In this document: positions 18,542-26,544 of the stretch, one piece after another
Layout: every line of letters starts with the position of its first letter
Position numbering within the stretch: the stretch's first letter is position 1
Origin: an uncultured Flavihumibacter sp.
Lineage (GTDB): Bacteria > Bacteroidota > Bacteroidia > Chitinophagales > Chitinophagaceae
Assembly (NCBI GenBank): GCA_946482545.1
Contig: CAMLRX010000047.1
Location: 1 to 33,481, forward strand
Direction of reading: 5' to 3'
DNA: 33,481 nt
The notes under the pieces: model-generated
The model's database searches: none
Seen by the model: the letters and a program-made list of their open reading frames with translations, nothing else
What the model was told of the DNA's origin: nothing
Position numbers and translations under genes: made by a program

Positions 18542-19129
18542 TTATTTCAGGCTCAAACTCCGCTGAATATATTTCCCTACCATATCAAACTCAATATTCA
18601 CCGTGTCTCCCGCTTTTAAATCGTGCATATTTGTATGTTCGTGGGTATAGGGAATGATGGCCAGGGTAAACCTGTCCCTGCCCACATTAAAAACAGTGAG
18701 ACTGATCCCATTCAGGGAAACAGAGCCTTTTTCGATGACCAATTCCGCGAACCGCTCGGGGAAACCGATGTCGAATTCCCAACTTCCTTCCTTCGGCGTA
18801 ACCAAAAGGCAGGTGCCGGTAGTGTCAACATGCCCCTGTACCAGGTGGCCATCCAGCCGGCCATGTAGGGGAAGACATCGTTCCAGGTTTACGATGGTAC
18901 CAGTGGTCCAGTTACCAAGGCTCGTTTTTTCGAGCGTTTCGGCAATGGCGGTAACTGTGTGCACACCGTCGGCAACGGATTCCACGGTCAGGCAAACGCC
19001 GTTATGGCTCACGCTCTGGTCGATCTTCAATTCGGAACTGATGGGGCTGCTCACCACAAAGGTTTTGTTGCTGCCCTCGCCGGTTACGGCTTCCACCCGG
19101 CCCAATGCTTCAATAATTCCTGTAAACAT
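18542..19129 (-). CDS. ribE: Riboflavin synthase alpha subunit
   Basis: The 195-residue enzyme converts two molecules of 6,7-dimethyl-8-ribityllumazine to riboflavin in the cytoplasm. Two tandem lumazine-binding repeats are visible. The first starts at MFTGIIEALGRVE and contains SHNGVCLTV; the second starts near residue 97 with GHLVQGHVDTTG and contains SLNGISLTV. Length matches the family (195-220). The ATG at 19129 is the invariant MFTGI start, although the frame is open further upstream. Minus-strand TAATTTG (19134-19140) lies 4 nt before the ATG, suggesting a leaderless transcript. The symbol ribE is used in some species and ribC in others. It is convergent with hscA, with no room for a terminator between them. 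Confidence 0.96.
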   Translation of the reverse strand: MFTGIIEALGRVEAVTGEGSNKTFVVSSPISSELKIDQSVSHNGVCLTVESVADGVHTVTAIAETLEKTSLGNWTTGTIVNLERCLPLHGRLDGHLVQGHVDTTGTCLLVTPKEGSWEFDIGFPERFAELVIEKGSVSLNGISLTVFNVGRDRFTLAIIPYTHEHTNMHDLKAGDTVNIEFDMVGKYIQRSLSLK

Positions 19130-19133
19130 GCCG

Positions 19134-19140
19134 CAAATTA
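19134..19140 (-). promoter_or_regulatory. Possible -7 box of ribE, leaderless
   Basis: Minus-strand TAATTTG is one T short of TAnnTTTG and ends 4 nt before the ribE ATG, so transcription would begin at or next to the start codon. Confidence 0.4.
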
Positions 19141-19166
19141 AGGATATCACGAATTTGTTGGTAAGG

Positions 19167-19197
19167 TTTGTTTTTTTGAGAAATATCCCTACCTTTG
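19167..19197 (+). promoter_or_regulatory. rpsU promoter (TTTG-N19-TAnnTTTG)
   Basis: TTTG at 19167-19170, a 19-nt spacer, then TACCTTTG at 19190-19197. Both boxes and the spacing match the Bacteroidota housekeeping consensus exactly, making this the best promoter in the window. The predicted leader is about 25-28 nt. Confidence 0.82.
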
Positions 19198-19214
19198 CCA
19201 TCCCAAATTTCATT

Positions 19215-19223
19215 AAAGGAGGT
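19215..19223 (+). promoter_or_regulatory. Strong Shine-Dalgarno of rpsU
   Basis: AAAGGAGGT is a nine-base complement to the 16S rRNA 3' tail and ends 7 nt before the rpsU ATG. No other gene inspected in this window has a comparable site. It fixes the start at 19231 rather than the upstream in-frame start. Confidence 0.9.
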
Positions 19224-19230
19224 ATCAAAT

Positions 19231-19428
19231 ATGTTAATCATCGATTCTAAAGACTGCGAAAATATTGACAAGGCACTCAAGAAGTACAAGAAGAAATTCG
19301 AAAAAGCGAAGATCTTATTGCAACTGAGAGGTCGTCAGTCTTTCACAAAGCCGTCTGTTAAGCGTCGTGGTCAAGTGCTGAAAGCTGTGTACAAGCAGCA
19401 GATCGCCAGCGGCAAGATCGAAGCATAA
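19231..19428 (+). CDS. rpsU: 30S ribosomal protein S21 (bS21)
   Basis: This 65-residue basic protein of the small subunit has the family pattern: an acidic-to-basic start (MLIIDSKDCENIDKALKKYKKKF), then KAKILLQLRGRQSFTKPSVKRR and a Lys-rich helix. It binds near the 16S 3' end. In Bacteroidota ribosomes bS21, bS18 and bS6 hold the anti-Shine-Dalgarno sequence, which explains why most mRNAs lack one. This gene carries a full Shine-Dalgarno, consistent with reported autoregulation of rpsU in the phylum: when S21 is short, the tail is free and rpsU is preferentially translated. It heads the conserved rpsU-xerC-hpf block and is closed by a strong terminator hairpin 28 nt downstream. Confidence 0.97.
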   Translation: MLIIDSKDCENIDKALKKYKKKFEKAKILLQLRGRQSFTKPSVKRRGQVLKAVYKQQIASGKIEA

Positions 19429-19455
19429 CCCGGAATAACTTATTCCTTATATTAC

Positions 19456-19496
19456 AAAGGTTGGTTCAAACAGTATAACTTTGGACCAACCTTTTT
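19456..19496 (+). terminator. rpsU terminator hairpin overlapping the xerC promoter
   Basis: A 15-bp stem (19456-19470 with 19480-19494, one T-G wobble) encloses a 9-nt loop, and TTTTT runs up to the xerC ATG at 19497. Rho-independent termination of rpsU is the simplest reading. The -7 box of xerC lies inside the loop and 3' arm. Confidence 0.78.
19476..19483 (+). promoter_or_regulatory. -7 box of xerC within the rpsU terminator
   Basis: TAACTTTG exactly matches TAnnTTTG. Transcription would start about 6-8 nt later, giving a leader of less than 10 nt before the xerC ATG and leaving the hairpin out of the xerC mRNA. The -33 box is weak. Confidence 0.5.
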
Positions 19497-20408
19497 ATGT
19501 TATTACCTCAGTACCATCCTGCCATTCAATCGTTTCTCACCCATCTTTCAACGGTGAAGCGTTACGCATTAAATACCATCCGGAGTTATGGGGATGACCT
19601 GCGTTTTTTCCACGAATACATTGAAAAAGAGTTTGACCTAACTGTATTTGAGGCCGTTACCCAGCCAATGGTGCGCTCCTGGCTCGTTTCCCTGAAGGAG
19701 CAGGGGGCCACCGCCACTACCATGCGGAGAAGGGCTTCAGCCTTGCAGTCTTTTTACAAATACCGGATAAAAAGCGGGCTTCAGTCGCAATCGCCCGCCG
19801 CGGGCATTGTATTGCCAAAAATCGGCAGGAAGCTCCCCGTATATGTGGAGAAGGCACAACTGGAGACCTTGTTCAGGCATGTGGAGTTTCCGGATAACTG
19901 GGAAGGGAGAACACAACGGCTCGCGCTGGTCTTGTTGTACCATACCGGGATGCGCCGTGCTGAACTTATCGGACTTACGCGTGAACAGGTAGAGTTTTCC
20001 AGGGCCCAGCTCCGGGTATTGGGAAAGGGCAATAAAGAAAGGATGATCCCGCTTCAACAGGAACTGATGGCTGAAATAAAGGCGTACCTGCAACACCCCG
20101 AACGCCCTGAAGAAGGAGCAACACAGGAATCGCCCTTATTGCTTACTGCAAAGGGAAAGAAGTTGGGGGAAAAGCAACTATATAATATGGTAAAGCAGGC
20201 GCTTGCACAGGTGACCACCATCACGAAGAAGAGTCCGCACGTACTGCGGCACAGCTTTGCCACCCATCTTTCCAATAACGGTGCAGACCTCAACGCCATC
20301 AAGGAATTGCTGGGACATTCCAGCCTGGCGGCTACACAGGTGTACACCCATAATACCATCGAAAAGCTGAAAGCTGCACATAAAAAAGCACACCCTAAAG
20401 GGGGATGA
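19497..20408 (+). CDS. xerC: Tyrosine recombinase XerC/XerD-like
   Basis: The 303-residue site-specific recombinase is expected to resolve chromosome dimers at dif with a partner Xer protein. The N-terminal SAM-like core-binding domain spans about residues 6-90, and the catalytic domain about 115-295. The catalytic set is complete: Arg153 in TGMRRAEL, a Lys in GKGNKER (176-182), His248 and Arg251 in HVLRHSF, His274 in GHSS, and nucleophile Tyr283 in QVYTHN. Length fits XerC/D (about 300). Its fixed place between rpsU and hpf in many Bacteroidota argues for the housekeeping enzyme, not an element-borne integrase, and no attachment site or cargo is seen. XerC versus XerD cannot be settled from one copy. 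Confidence 0.9.
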   Translation: MLLPQYHPAIQSFLTHLSTVKRYALNTIRSYGDDLRFFHEYIEKEFDLTVFEAVTQPMVRSWLVSLKEQGATATTMRRRASALQSFYKYRIKSGLQSQSPAAGIVLPKIGRKLPVYVEKAQLETLFRHVEFPDNWEGRTQRLALVLLYHTGMRRAELIGLTREQVEFSRAQLRVLGKGNKERMIPLQQELMAEIKAYLQHPERPEEGATQESPLLLTAKGKKLGEKQLYNMVKQALAQVTTITKKSPHVLRHSFATHLSNNGADLNAIKELLGHSSLAATQVYTHNTIEKLKAAHKKAHPKGG

Positions 20409-20452
20409 AAATGAGGTTAAAATATCTTCTTAATCCCTAAAAAACACCCCTG

Positions 20453-20460
20453 TATTTTTG
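20453..20460 (+). promoter_or_regulatory. -7 box of hpf promoter
   Basis: TATTTTTG matches TAnnTTTG in the 160-bp gap between xerC and hpf. The leader would be about 100 nt. No clear -33 box or other structure is seen in the gap. Confidence 0.45.
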
Positions 20461-20568
20461 GGATTCCAATAATTTCAACATAACTTAATAGTCCGATAAA
20501 ACAATATCCAATATGAACAAACTGCAGTTCTTTCATTTCTTATTTCTTCATAATAAAATTGCGATGCT

Positions 20569-20868
20569 ATGAACGTTAACATTCAGACTGTGCATTTTAA
20601 TCCAGATGTTAAACTGGTAGATTACGTGAATCAGAAATTGCAAAAACTTTCAACGTTTCATGACAGAATCATCAAAGCGGACGTATTCTTAAAGCTGGAC
20701 AATGTAGTTCACACGATAAAGGATAAAATCGTAGAGATCAGGGTACACGTTCCACGCCACGATTTCTTCGTAAAAACAAGTTCTAAAACATTTGAAGAAT
20801 CTTTCGACCAGGCCCTCGATTCGCTGGTCAATCAGATAAAAAGAAAAAAAGAAAAACAATTCGCCTGA
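20569..20868 (+). CDS. hpf: Ribosome hibernation promoting factor, short HPF/RaiA family
   Basis: This 99-residue protein is of the short YfiA/HPF type, which binds the decoding channel of the 30S subunit and silences ribosomes in slow growth. The beta-alpha-beta-beta-beta-alpha pattern is visible: NVNIQTVHF, a helix with LVDYVNQKLQKL, strands ADVFLKLDN and KIVEIRVHV, then the helix FDQALDSLVNQIKRKKEK with a basic tail. The dimerisation domain of long HPF (about 180 residues) is absent, so another factor or a different dimer mode would be needed for 100S particles. It is third in the rpsU-xerC-hpf block, with its own likely promoter and a strong terminator 10 nt after the stop. Confidence 0.94.
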   Translation: MNVNIQTVHFNPDVKLVDYVNQKLQKLSTFHDRIIKADVFLKLDNVVHTIKDKIVEIRVHVPRHDFFVKTSSKTFEESFDQALDSLVNQIKRKKEKQFA

Positions 20869-20877
20869 TAAGGCTTC

Positions 20878-20906
20878 AGACCTCCGGAAACGGGGGTCTT
20901 TTTTTT
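20878..20906 (+). terminator. Rho-independent terminator of hpf
   Basis: AGACCTCCG and CGGGGGTCT (one T-G pair) form a 9-bp stem closed by a GAAA tetraloop, followed by eight T. Confidence 0.9.
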
Positions 20907-20987
20907 GGGGCATCCTCACCGTTTCAGTATATTAGCGTTTTGAATGCCCGCCTGCCTTTCATTAACCAAAAGCACATCGTTACGCCA

Positions 20988-23564
20988 ATGGCAAGTTCGC
21001 TTCCTTCCGTAAGCCGGTTTCATGACCAGGTTTCACTGAAGTTCCAATTGTACAACAGTCTTTTCTCGTCCCTGCCGTTCTACCGTATTGAAAGAACGGG
21101 TATTCTGCTTTCCCTTTTGCAGAACCATTGCGAGGAAGGATTTAAGAAAAAGAAGAGTCCGCGCGAGTTAATGGAGCAGTTCTTCCACAAACATACTTCG
21201 TTGAAAACCGAACAGGAACGCATCGATTTCCTTTTCCGTTTTGTGCAGTACGTGGAGCGCCAGGTGGTGCTGTTCGACGCGCTGGAAGACGCGGCTTTCA
21301 GTGATGTGAACGATATGAACGGGGTAGGTACGCTCAAACACCTCGAATCGGAAGTGATACAATCCGGCAGGCAGGATGATCTGCTCGAAAAGCTGCAGCA
21401 TTTCGCGGTGCGCCTGGTACTTACAGCGCACCCCACACAGTTTTATCCCGGACCTGTACTCGGCATCATCAACGATCTTTCAAAAGCAGTGGCCGATAAT
21501 GATGTGAACCACATCAATACTTACCTGCAACAATTGGGGAAAACACCTTTCTTCAAAAAGCAGAAACCCACACCGTATGATGAGGCCGTGAGCCTGATCT
21601 GGTACCTCGAAAATGTGTTCTATACTTCCTGCGGGAAAATTATCAATAAGCTGACCCAGCAATATCCCGAATACGATCCTTCCAAACAACCCGTGGTGCA
21701 AATGGGCTTCTGGCCCGGTGGCGACCGCGATGGAAATCCTTTCGTAACGGCAGACATCACGCTGAAAGTGGCCGCCGCCCTGCGCGGCAGCATCATCAAA
21801 TGTTATTACCTCGATATCCGGAAACTGAAGCGCAGGCTCACTTTTGCGGGAATTGAAGAACTGCTGACGAAGCTGGAAGAAAAACTCTACGACCACCTGT
21901 TCATTCCCCGCGCAGCGAAGGGGCTCAGCAAAGATGACCTGCTGAAACCCCTGCTGGAAATCCGCGAAATGCTGATTCATCGTCACAGCAGTCTTTTCCT
22001 CGACCTGCTCAACAGCTTCATCAATAAAGTGCACCTGTTCGGGCTGTATTTCGCCACGCTCGATGTGCGCCAGGAAAGTTCCGTACACAATAAGGTGATC
22101 TCCATGATGGCCGCGGAAGGTGAAACGGAACTGCCCGTGAATTATGGTAAACTGAGTGATGCGGAGAAATTGAAATTGCTGATCGCCGCGGATGGGCATT
22201 TCAAATCCGACAACTGGGAGAAGGGCATTGAAAAAGATACGATAGAATCCATCTACGCGATACGTGAGATACATAAAATGAACGGCCCTGAGGGCTGCAG
22301 TCGCTACATCATCAGCCAGTGCGGCTCCGCGCTGGAAGTAATGGAAGTATACGCACTCTTCAGGATGTGTGGCTGGAAAGAAAAAGACATGCACATTGAT
22401 GTGGTGCCTTTGTTCGAGACCATCTCCGACCTGGAAGTGGCCGCGGATGTGATGCGTGAACTGTATAGTCTTGATGTGTACCGCAAACACCTGAAGCGCC
22501 GGGGCAATAAGCAGACCGTAATGCTCGGTTTCAGCGACGGCACGAAAGATGGCGGTTATATGATGGCCAACTGGGGGATCTATAAAGCCAAAGAAACACT
22601 TACCAGGGTATCGAAAGAGTTTGGTATAGACGTGCTGTTCTTCGATGGCAGGGGCGGTCCCCCCGCACGTGGAGGTGGAAAAACACATAAATTTTACGCG
22701 TCACTCGGGAAGAACATTTCCGGGAAAGAGATCCAGGTTACCGTTCAGGGACAAACCGTAAGTTCCAGTTTCGGAACGGTGGACGCAGCGCAGTTCAATA
22801 TAGAACAGTTGCTCCATGCCGGGGTGACCAACGAATTGTTCAGTTCCCTGGAGAAGACATTTACGGAAGAAGAAGAAAGCCTCCTGGAACAGCTTTCCCG
22901 CGAAAGTTTCCATGCATACACCGAACTGAAGGAGCACCCGAAGTTCATGTCTTACCTCTCGGCGGTAAGTCCGCTGCGTTTCTACAGCGATACCAACATT
23001 GGCAGCCGGCCCGCGAAGCGGAACAACAACTCGAAACTAACGTTAAAGGACCTGCGCGCGATTCCTTATGTAAGCGCCTGGAGCCAGTTGAAGCAGAATG
23101 TGACCGGTTACTATGGTATGGGTATGGCCATGCAGGCGATGGAGAAGAAAGGCAGGCTGAATGAGGTGAAGGAACTGTACCGCAAATCCATGTTCTTTAA
23201 AACGCTCGTCGACAACTGCGAGATGGCGATGAAGAAATGTTATTTCCCGCTTACCGAACACTTATCAGCACACCCCGAGTTCGGAGAAATCTGGAACAAG
23301 ATTTATTACGAATATGAACTGACCTGGAAATACCTTTCTAAAATAACCGGTCATACCGAACTGATGAGCGATTACCCGGTTGACCAGCTTTCCATTCAGA
23401 TGCGTGATAAGATCGTATTGCCGCTGCTTACGATTCAGCAGTATGCGATCCAGGCATTGCAGGATCCGGCGTTATTGAAAGAGCAGGGCAGAAAGGAACT
23501 ATATGAAAAGCTTACGACAAGAGCTTCTTTCGGTATCATTAATGCCGGCAGGAACTCCGCGTAA
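20988..23564 (+). CDS. ppc: Phosphoenolpyruvate carboxylase
   Basis: The 858-residue cytoplasmic enzyme fixes bicarbonate onto PEP to give oxaloacetate, refilling the TCA cycle for amino acid synthesis. Active-site signatures are His148 in LTAHPTQ, the GGDRDGNP loop at 244-251, LGFSDGTKDGGYMMANW, and the glycine-rich loop FDGRGGPPARGGG from residue 552. Length is slightly under the E. coli enzyme (883). The C-terminus reads NAGRNSA where most PEPCs end in (Q/R)NTG, a lineage difference worth noting. The ATG at 20988 is chosen. The frame is open upstream to a TTG at 20940, which would add 16 residues and leave little room after the hpf terminator. No exact TAnnTTTG box was found. A bidirectional terminator follows. 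Confidence 0.96.
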   Translation: MASSLPSVSRFHDQVSLKFQLYNSLFSSLPFYRIERTGILLSLLQNHCEEGFKKKKSPRELMEQFFHKHTSLKTEQERIDFLFRFVQYVERQVVLFDALEDAAFSDVNDMNGVGTLKHLESEVIQSGRQDDLLEKLQHFAVRLVLTAHPTQFYPGPVLGIINDLSKAVADNDVNHINTYLQQLGKTPFFKKQKPTPYDEAVSLIWYLENVFYTSCGKIINKLTQQYPEYDPSKQPVVQMGFWPGGDRDGNPFVTADITLKVAAALRGSIIKCYYLDIRKLKRRLTFAGIEELLTKLEEKLYDHLFIPRAAKGLSKDDLLKPLLEIREMLIHRHSSLFLDLLNSFINKVHLFGLYFATLDVRQESSVHNKVISMMAAEGETELPVNYGKLSDAEKLKLLIAADGHFKSDNWEKGIEKDTIESIYAIREIHKMNGPEGCSRYIISQCGSALEVMEVYALFRMCGWKEKDMHIDVVPLFETISDLEVAADVMRELYSLDVYRKHLKRRGNKQTVMLGFSDGTKDGGYMMANWGIYKAKETLTRVSKEFGIDVLFFDGRGGPPARGGGKTHKFYASLGKNISGKEIQVTVQGQTVSSSFGTVDAAQFNIEQLLHAGVTNELFSSLEKTFTEEEESLLEQLSRESFHAYTELKEHPKFMSYLSAVSPLRFYSDTNIGSRPAKRNNNSKLTLKDLRAIPYVSAWSQLKQNVTGYYGMGMAMQAMEKKGRLNEVKELYRKSMFFKTLVDNCEMAMKKCYFPLTEHLSAHPEFGEIWNKIYYEYELTWKYLSKITGHTELMSDYPVDQLSIQMRDKIVLPLLTIQQYAIQALQDPALLKEQGRKELYEKLTTRASFGIINAGRNSA

Positions 23565-23646
23565 GCCTTATAAAGAATGGGTACAATAGAATAAGGAGGG
23601 ATAGGGTAGGTGAAGATATCTGTAAACGAACTGGTGTCTTAAAAGC

Positions 23647-23676
23647 GAAAAAGCCGGGTAAAAACCCGGCTTTTTC
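23647..23676. terminator. Bidirectional terminator between ppc and the porin gene
   Basis: GAAAAAGCCGGG and CCCGGCTTTTTC form a perfect 12-bp stem with a 6-nt loop. The A and T tracts flank it symmetrically, so it serves both convergent genes. The rest of 23565-23681 shows no gene. Confidence 0.9.
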
Positions 23677-23681
23677 TTTCA

Positions 23682-24764
23682 TCAAAACTGATAGACGGCT
23701 GCAACTAGAAAATGGCCGTTCGTCTTCTTGCCTGCGCCGGATTTATTTTCATAAATCTCCTCGCCAGCGTTTTCAAACCGGATTTCCGGTATTAAGATGA
23801 GTGATTTTATTTTGATGTTGGTAGATAATGTGGTGGCCAGCACGCTTCCGCCTTGTGGAGCGGTTGCGAACACATTGCGCTGATCTTTGTCGTCGAAGTT
23901 CTCCACACGGAGGGTGAAGCCCAATGATTCAGTGGGATCGAAGTTGAGGTAACCGGCTGCACCCCACCAGTTGAAGGACTCTTTTTTGCCTGCAACGGGA
24001 TAGGTGTTGCGGTTGAAGCTGGCGTTGGCGCCAACAGAAAACTTATCGCTTACACCAGCGGTGAGTACGAAGTCGCCCTGAAAAATTTTGGAATCAATAG
24101 TGGCGTCATCTTCTCCGGCAACGACATTCAGGTAAGTTTTCACCGCGTCGCTGATGGCGAACCCGTACTGACCGATCACAAATTTCTTACTTCCTTCCGG
24201 AGCGAATTTCAGATCGGTGGGGTTGGTGATACCCACCATGAAACTGTGTTTACCCGCGGTGATGTCGGCTTTCAGACCCGTGTGCTGGAACGGACCATAA
24301 GAGAAGAGGTACGACATGCTGTAGTTCCTGTTCAGGTTAGGGTCCACCAGTTCATAACCCACGTGTGTGGCGAAAGTTCCTGCGGTGAATTTCAGCCATT
24401 CGGTTGGCGCGTAAGCAACATTCAACTGCTTGATGGCGAAACGGGTATTCTCATCGGCATAGTTGAAGTCTTCCGCACGTTTTCCGAAACCGATATCGGC
24501 CACCAGGGCAACTTTATCCCATTTGTGTTCCAGCTTCGCGCTGATCATACCCAATTCAAACGAATTGTGGCTGTTGGTGAAGCTGGTTTTGTTGTTACCG
24601 GCCATTTTATTGAAATCCCAGCGGTAATATACATCGGCCATTCCGGAGAAGGTGGTCGTTGATTTTTTTTCTGTGGAAGCTTCTGTTGTGGTCTCTGTTT
24701 CCTGGGCGAGTAGGGGCAAAAAGCTCATGCTTGCAACTGCCGTTGCAAAAATTTTTTGTAACAT
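23682..24764 (-). CDS. Outer-membrane porin, OmpL-like (beta-barrel porin-2 type)
   Basis: The 360-residue product has a signal peptide (KIFATAVASMSFLPLLA, probable cut before Q21) and a short Thr/Glu-rich linker. Alternating amphipathic strands follow, from FSGMADVYYRWDF to the terminal AAVYQF, whose last Phe is the usual barrel signature. Segments such as TNSHNSFELGMISAKLEHKW and VAYAPTEWLKFTAGTFATHVGYE resemble the Bacteroidota porin family often found beside amt genes. The ATG at 24764 lies 65 bp after the amtB stop with no terminator between, so co-transcription is likely. A role in passing ammonium or other small nitrogen compounds across the outer membrane is inferred from that linkage only. 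Confidence 0.82.
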   Translation of the reverse strand: MLQKIFATAVASMSFLPLLAQETETTTEASTEKKSTTTFSGMADVYYRWDFNKMAGNNKTSFTNSHNSFELGMISAKLEHKWDKVALVADIGFGKRAEDFNYADENTRFAIKQLNVAYAPTEWLKFTAGTFATHVGYELVDPNLNRNYSMSYLFSYGPFQHTGLKADITAGKHSFMVGITNPTDLKFAPEGSKKFVIGQYGFAISDAVKTYLNVVAGEDDATIDSKIFQGDFVLTAGVSDKFSVGANASFNRNTYPVAGKKESFNWWGAAGYLNFDPTESLGFTLRVENFDDKDQRNVFATAPQGGSVLATTLSTNIKIKSLILIPEIRFENAGEEIYENKSGAGKKTNGHFLVAAVYQF

Positions 24765-24829
24765 TGTTATGCGTTTTTTATTTGTTATTAGGAAAAAGGT
24801 ATGGTGGACGATAGTAATGTGCTAGATTA

Positions 24830-26248
24830 CTATATCACGTCTACTGTGCCTTTTTCTGCATCTGCAGGTGTTTCTTTCATTTTTCCGTTGTTGCTGATCA
24901 GCAGGGTACCTTGCAGGTACTTCTCATTGTGTTGAGTAGCATCCAGGCCCAGTTCTTCTTCTTCAGAGCTAACGCGGAGCGGCAGGATGAAGTTGATGAA
25001 TTTGAAGATCAGGAAAGATACCACGAAGCTGTAGGCTACTACGATGGCGAGTGCTTTCACCTGTGTAAAGAAGAACTCGGAGTTACCGTAGAACAAACCG
25101 TCGTTACCGGCGCCGTTCATGGCTTTGGTAGCCAGCATACCAGTGAGGAGCATACCAACCATACCACCAATACCGTGGCAGGGGAATACATCGAGTGTAT
25201 CATCCAGTTTGGATTTTTGCTTGTAATAAACCGCGAGGTTAGAGATGATGGCGGCAACCACACCGATGAAGATACTTTGTGGAACCGCAACGAAGCCTGC
25301 AGCGGGCGTAATGGCAACCAGGCCAACTACTGCACCGATACAGAAACCGAGTACGGAAGGCTTCTTGCCACGGAGTACATCGAAGAACATCCAGGACAAA
25401 CCGGCGGCAGCAGCAGCGGTGTTGGTGGTGGCGAAAGCAGATACGGCAAGAGAACCTGCGCCCAGTGCGGAACCTGCGTTAAAGCCGAACCAGCCGAACC
25501 AGAGCAGACCAGTACCAATCAGTACATAAGGAATGTTGGCAGGAGGAATTTCCTGGTGCTCCATGTGTGATTTTCTTCTTTTCAGTACCAACGCACCAGC
25601 GAGGGCGGCGCAACCGGCTGAAATGTGTACCACGGTACCACCGGCAAAGTCAAGAACACCCCATTTGAAGAGGAATCCTTCGGGATGCCAGGTCCAGTGC
25701 GCGATGGGCGCGTACACCAGGATAGCGAAGAGCGCGATGAAAAGAATGTAAGAGGTGAAACGGATCCTTTCGGCAACCGCTCCTACTACCAGTCCCGGCG
25801 TGATGATAGCGAACATCAACTGGAACAGGGCAAAAAGTGCCAGGGGAATGGTAGGGGCTAGGCTCCAGGGAGCGCCCGACATTACACCCTTAAAGAAGAG
25901 GAAAGTGGAAGGGCTTCCAATAAATCCTCCGATGGAGTCTCCGAAGCAAAGGCTGAAGCCAAAGAATACCCAAAGTACACTTACCACACCCGCGGCTACC
26001 ACACTTTTGATCATGGTAGAAATAACGTTTTTCCTGTGTACCATCCCGCCATAGAAGAAGGCGAGGCCTGGCGTCATCAGGAATACGAGGGCAGTAGAGG
26101 TGAGTACCCATGCAATGTCGGAGGAACTGTAAACACCTTCCTTGTCTTCAAATACAGGAAGGGTGGGGATGAAGAGGGAGGCAACTGCAACACCGGCCAG
26201 GATCAGGAACGGGGCTACTTGCCTGAAGGAAATGCTTCGCATACGCAT
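24830..26248 (-). CDS. amtB: Ammonium transporter, Amt/MEP/Rh family
   Basis: The 472-residue inner-membrane channel conducts ammonia/ammonium into the cell. It starts with one extra hydrophobic segment (APFLILAGVAVASLFI, perhaps a cleaved signal as in E. coli AmtB), followed by about 11 membrane helices. Pore residues are conserved: His208 in FAGGTVVHIS and His358 in DVFPCHGIGG are the twin histidines. FYGGMV, TPGLVVGAVAERIRF and LLWFGWFGFNAGS are family signatures. The cytoplasmic tail (about 430-472) is longer and more acidic than in E. coli and may affect PII contact, but no glnB/glnK gene is adjacent. The likely operon partner is the downstream porin. The start shown is the first of two ATGs two codons apart. 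The 295-bp AT-rich region upstream holds divergent promoters; minus-strand GATCTTTG near 26305-26320 is only a near match to a -7 box. Confidence 0.96.
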   Translation of the reverse strand: MRMRSISFRQVAPFLILAGVAVASLFIPTLPVFEDKEGVYSSSDIAWVLTSTALVFLMTPGLAFFYGGMVHRKNVISTMIKSVVAAGVVSVLWVFFGFSLCFGDSIGGFIGSPSTFLFFKGVMSGAPWSLAPTIPLALFALFQLMFAIITPGLVVGAVAERIRFTSYILFIALFAILVYAPIAHWTWHPEGFLFKWGVLDFAGGTVVHISAGCAALAGALVLKRRKSHMEHQEIPPANIPYVLIGTGLLWFGWFGFNAGSALGAGSLAVSAFATTNTAAAAAGLSWMFFDVLRGKKPSVLGFCIGAVVGLVAITPAAGFVAVPQSIFIGVVAAIISNLAVYYKQKSKLDDTLDVFPCHGIGGMVGMLLTGMLATKAMNGAGNDGLFYGNSEFFFTQVKALAIVVAYSFVVSFLIFKFINFILPLRVSSEEEELGLDATQHNEKYLQGTLLISNNGKMKETPADAEKGTVDVI

Positions 26249-26532
26249 CTAGTTTTGATTTGATGAAATATTAATAATTGTAATATTAGGTAATTTGATG
26301 TTTCAAAGATCACTATTGTTAATAAATTGAAAAGATTAAAATATAGTATTTAATTTAATATGTTTGACAAACGATTGTTCTTTTCTAATTGGTTGGTTTT
26401 CAAATATATCTAATGTAAAGTTTTTGCATTAAGATAAATAATAATATAAATTATTTTGTGGTTTTCGAATATTTTATTGCCTGGTTGGTAAGATATTTTC
26501 AGGGTTTGCTAAAATCTGGCTTGTAATTCAAG

Positions 26533-26540
26533 TAATTTTG
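26533..26540 (+). promoter_or_regulatory. -7 box of the DUF3817 gene, leaderless
   Basis: TAATTTTG matches TAnnTTTG and ends 4 nt before the ATG at 26545, so transcription should begin at or beside the start codon. Confidence 0.55.
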
Positions 26541-26544
26541 GGCT

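Noticed and set aside
19497..20408. xerC as the integrase of a mobile element
   Set aside because: The gene sits in the conserved rpsU-xerC-hpf context with no attachment repeats, phage or cargo genes around it.
21480..22688. 402-codon frame antisense to ppc
   Set aside because: Shadow of PEP carboxylase, lacking any conserved motif or promoter.
26250..26540. Possible small RNA or riboswitch in the AT-rich gap between amtB and the DUF3817 gene
   Set aside because: Only short AT-rich inverted repeats such as GTTTGACAAAC were seen, with no stable fold, T tract or known riboswitch core.
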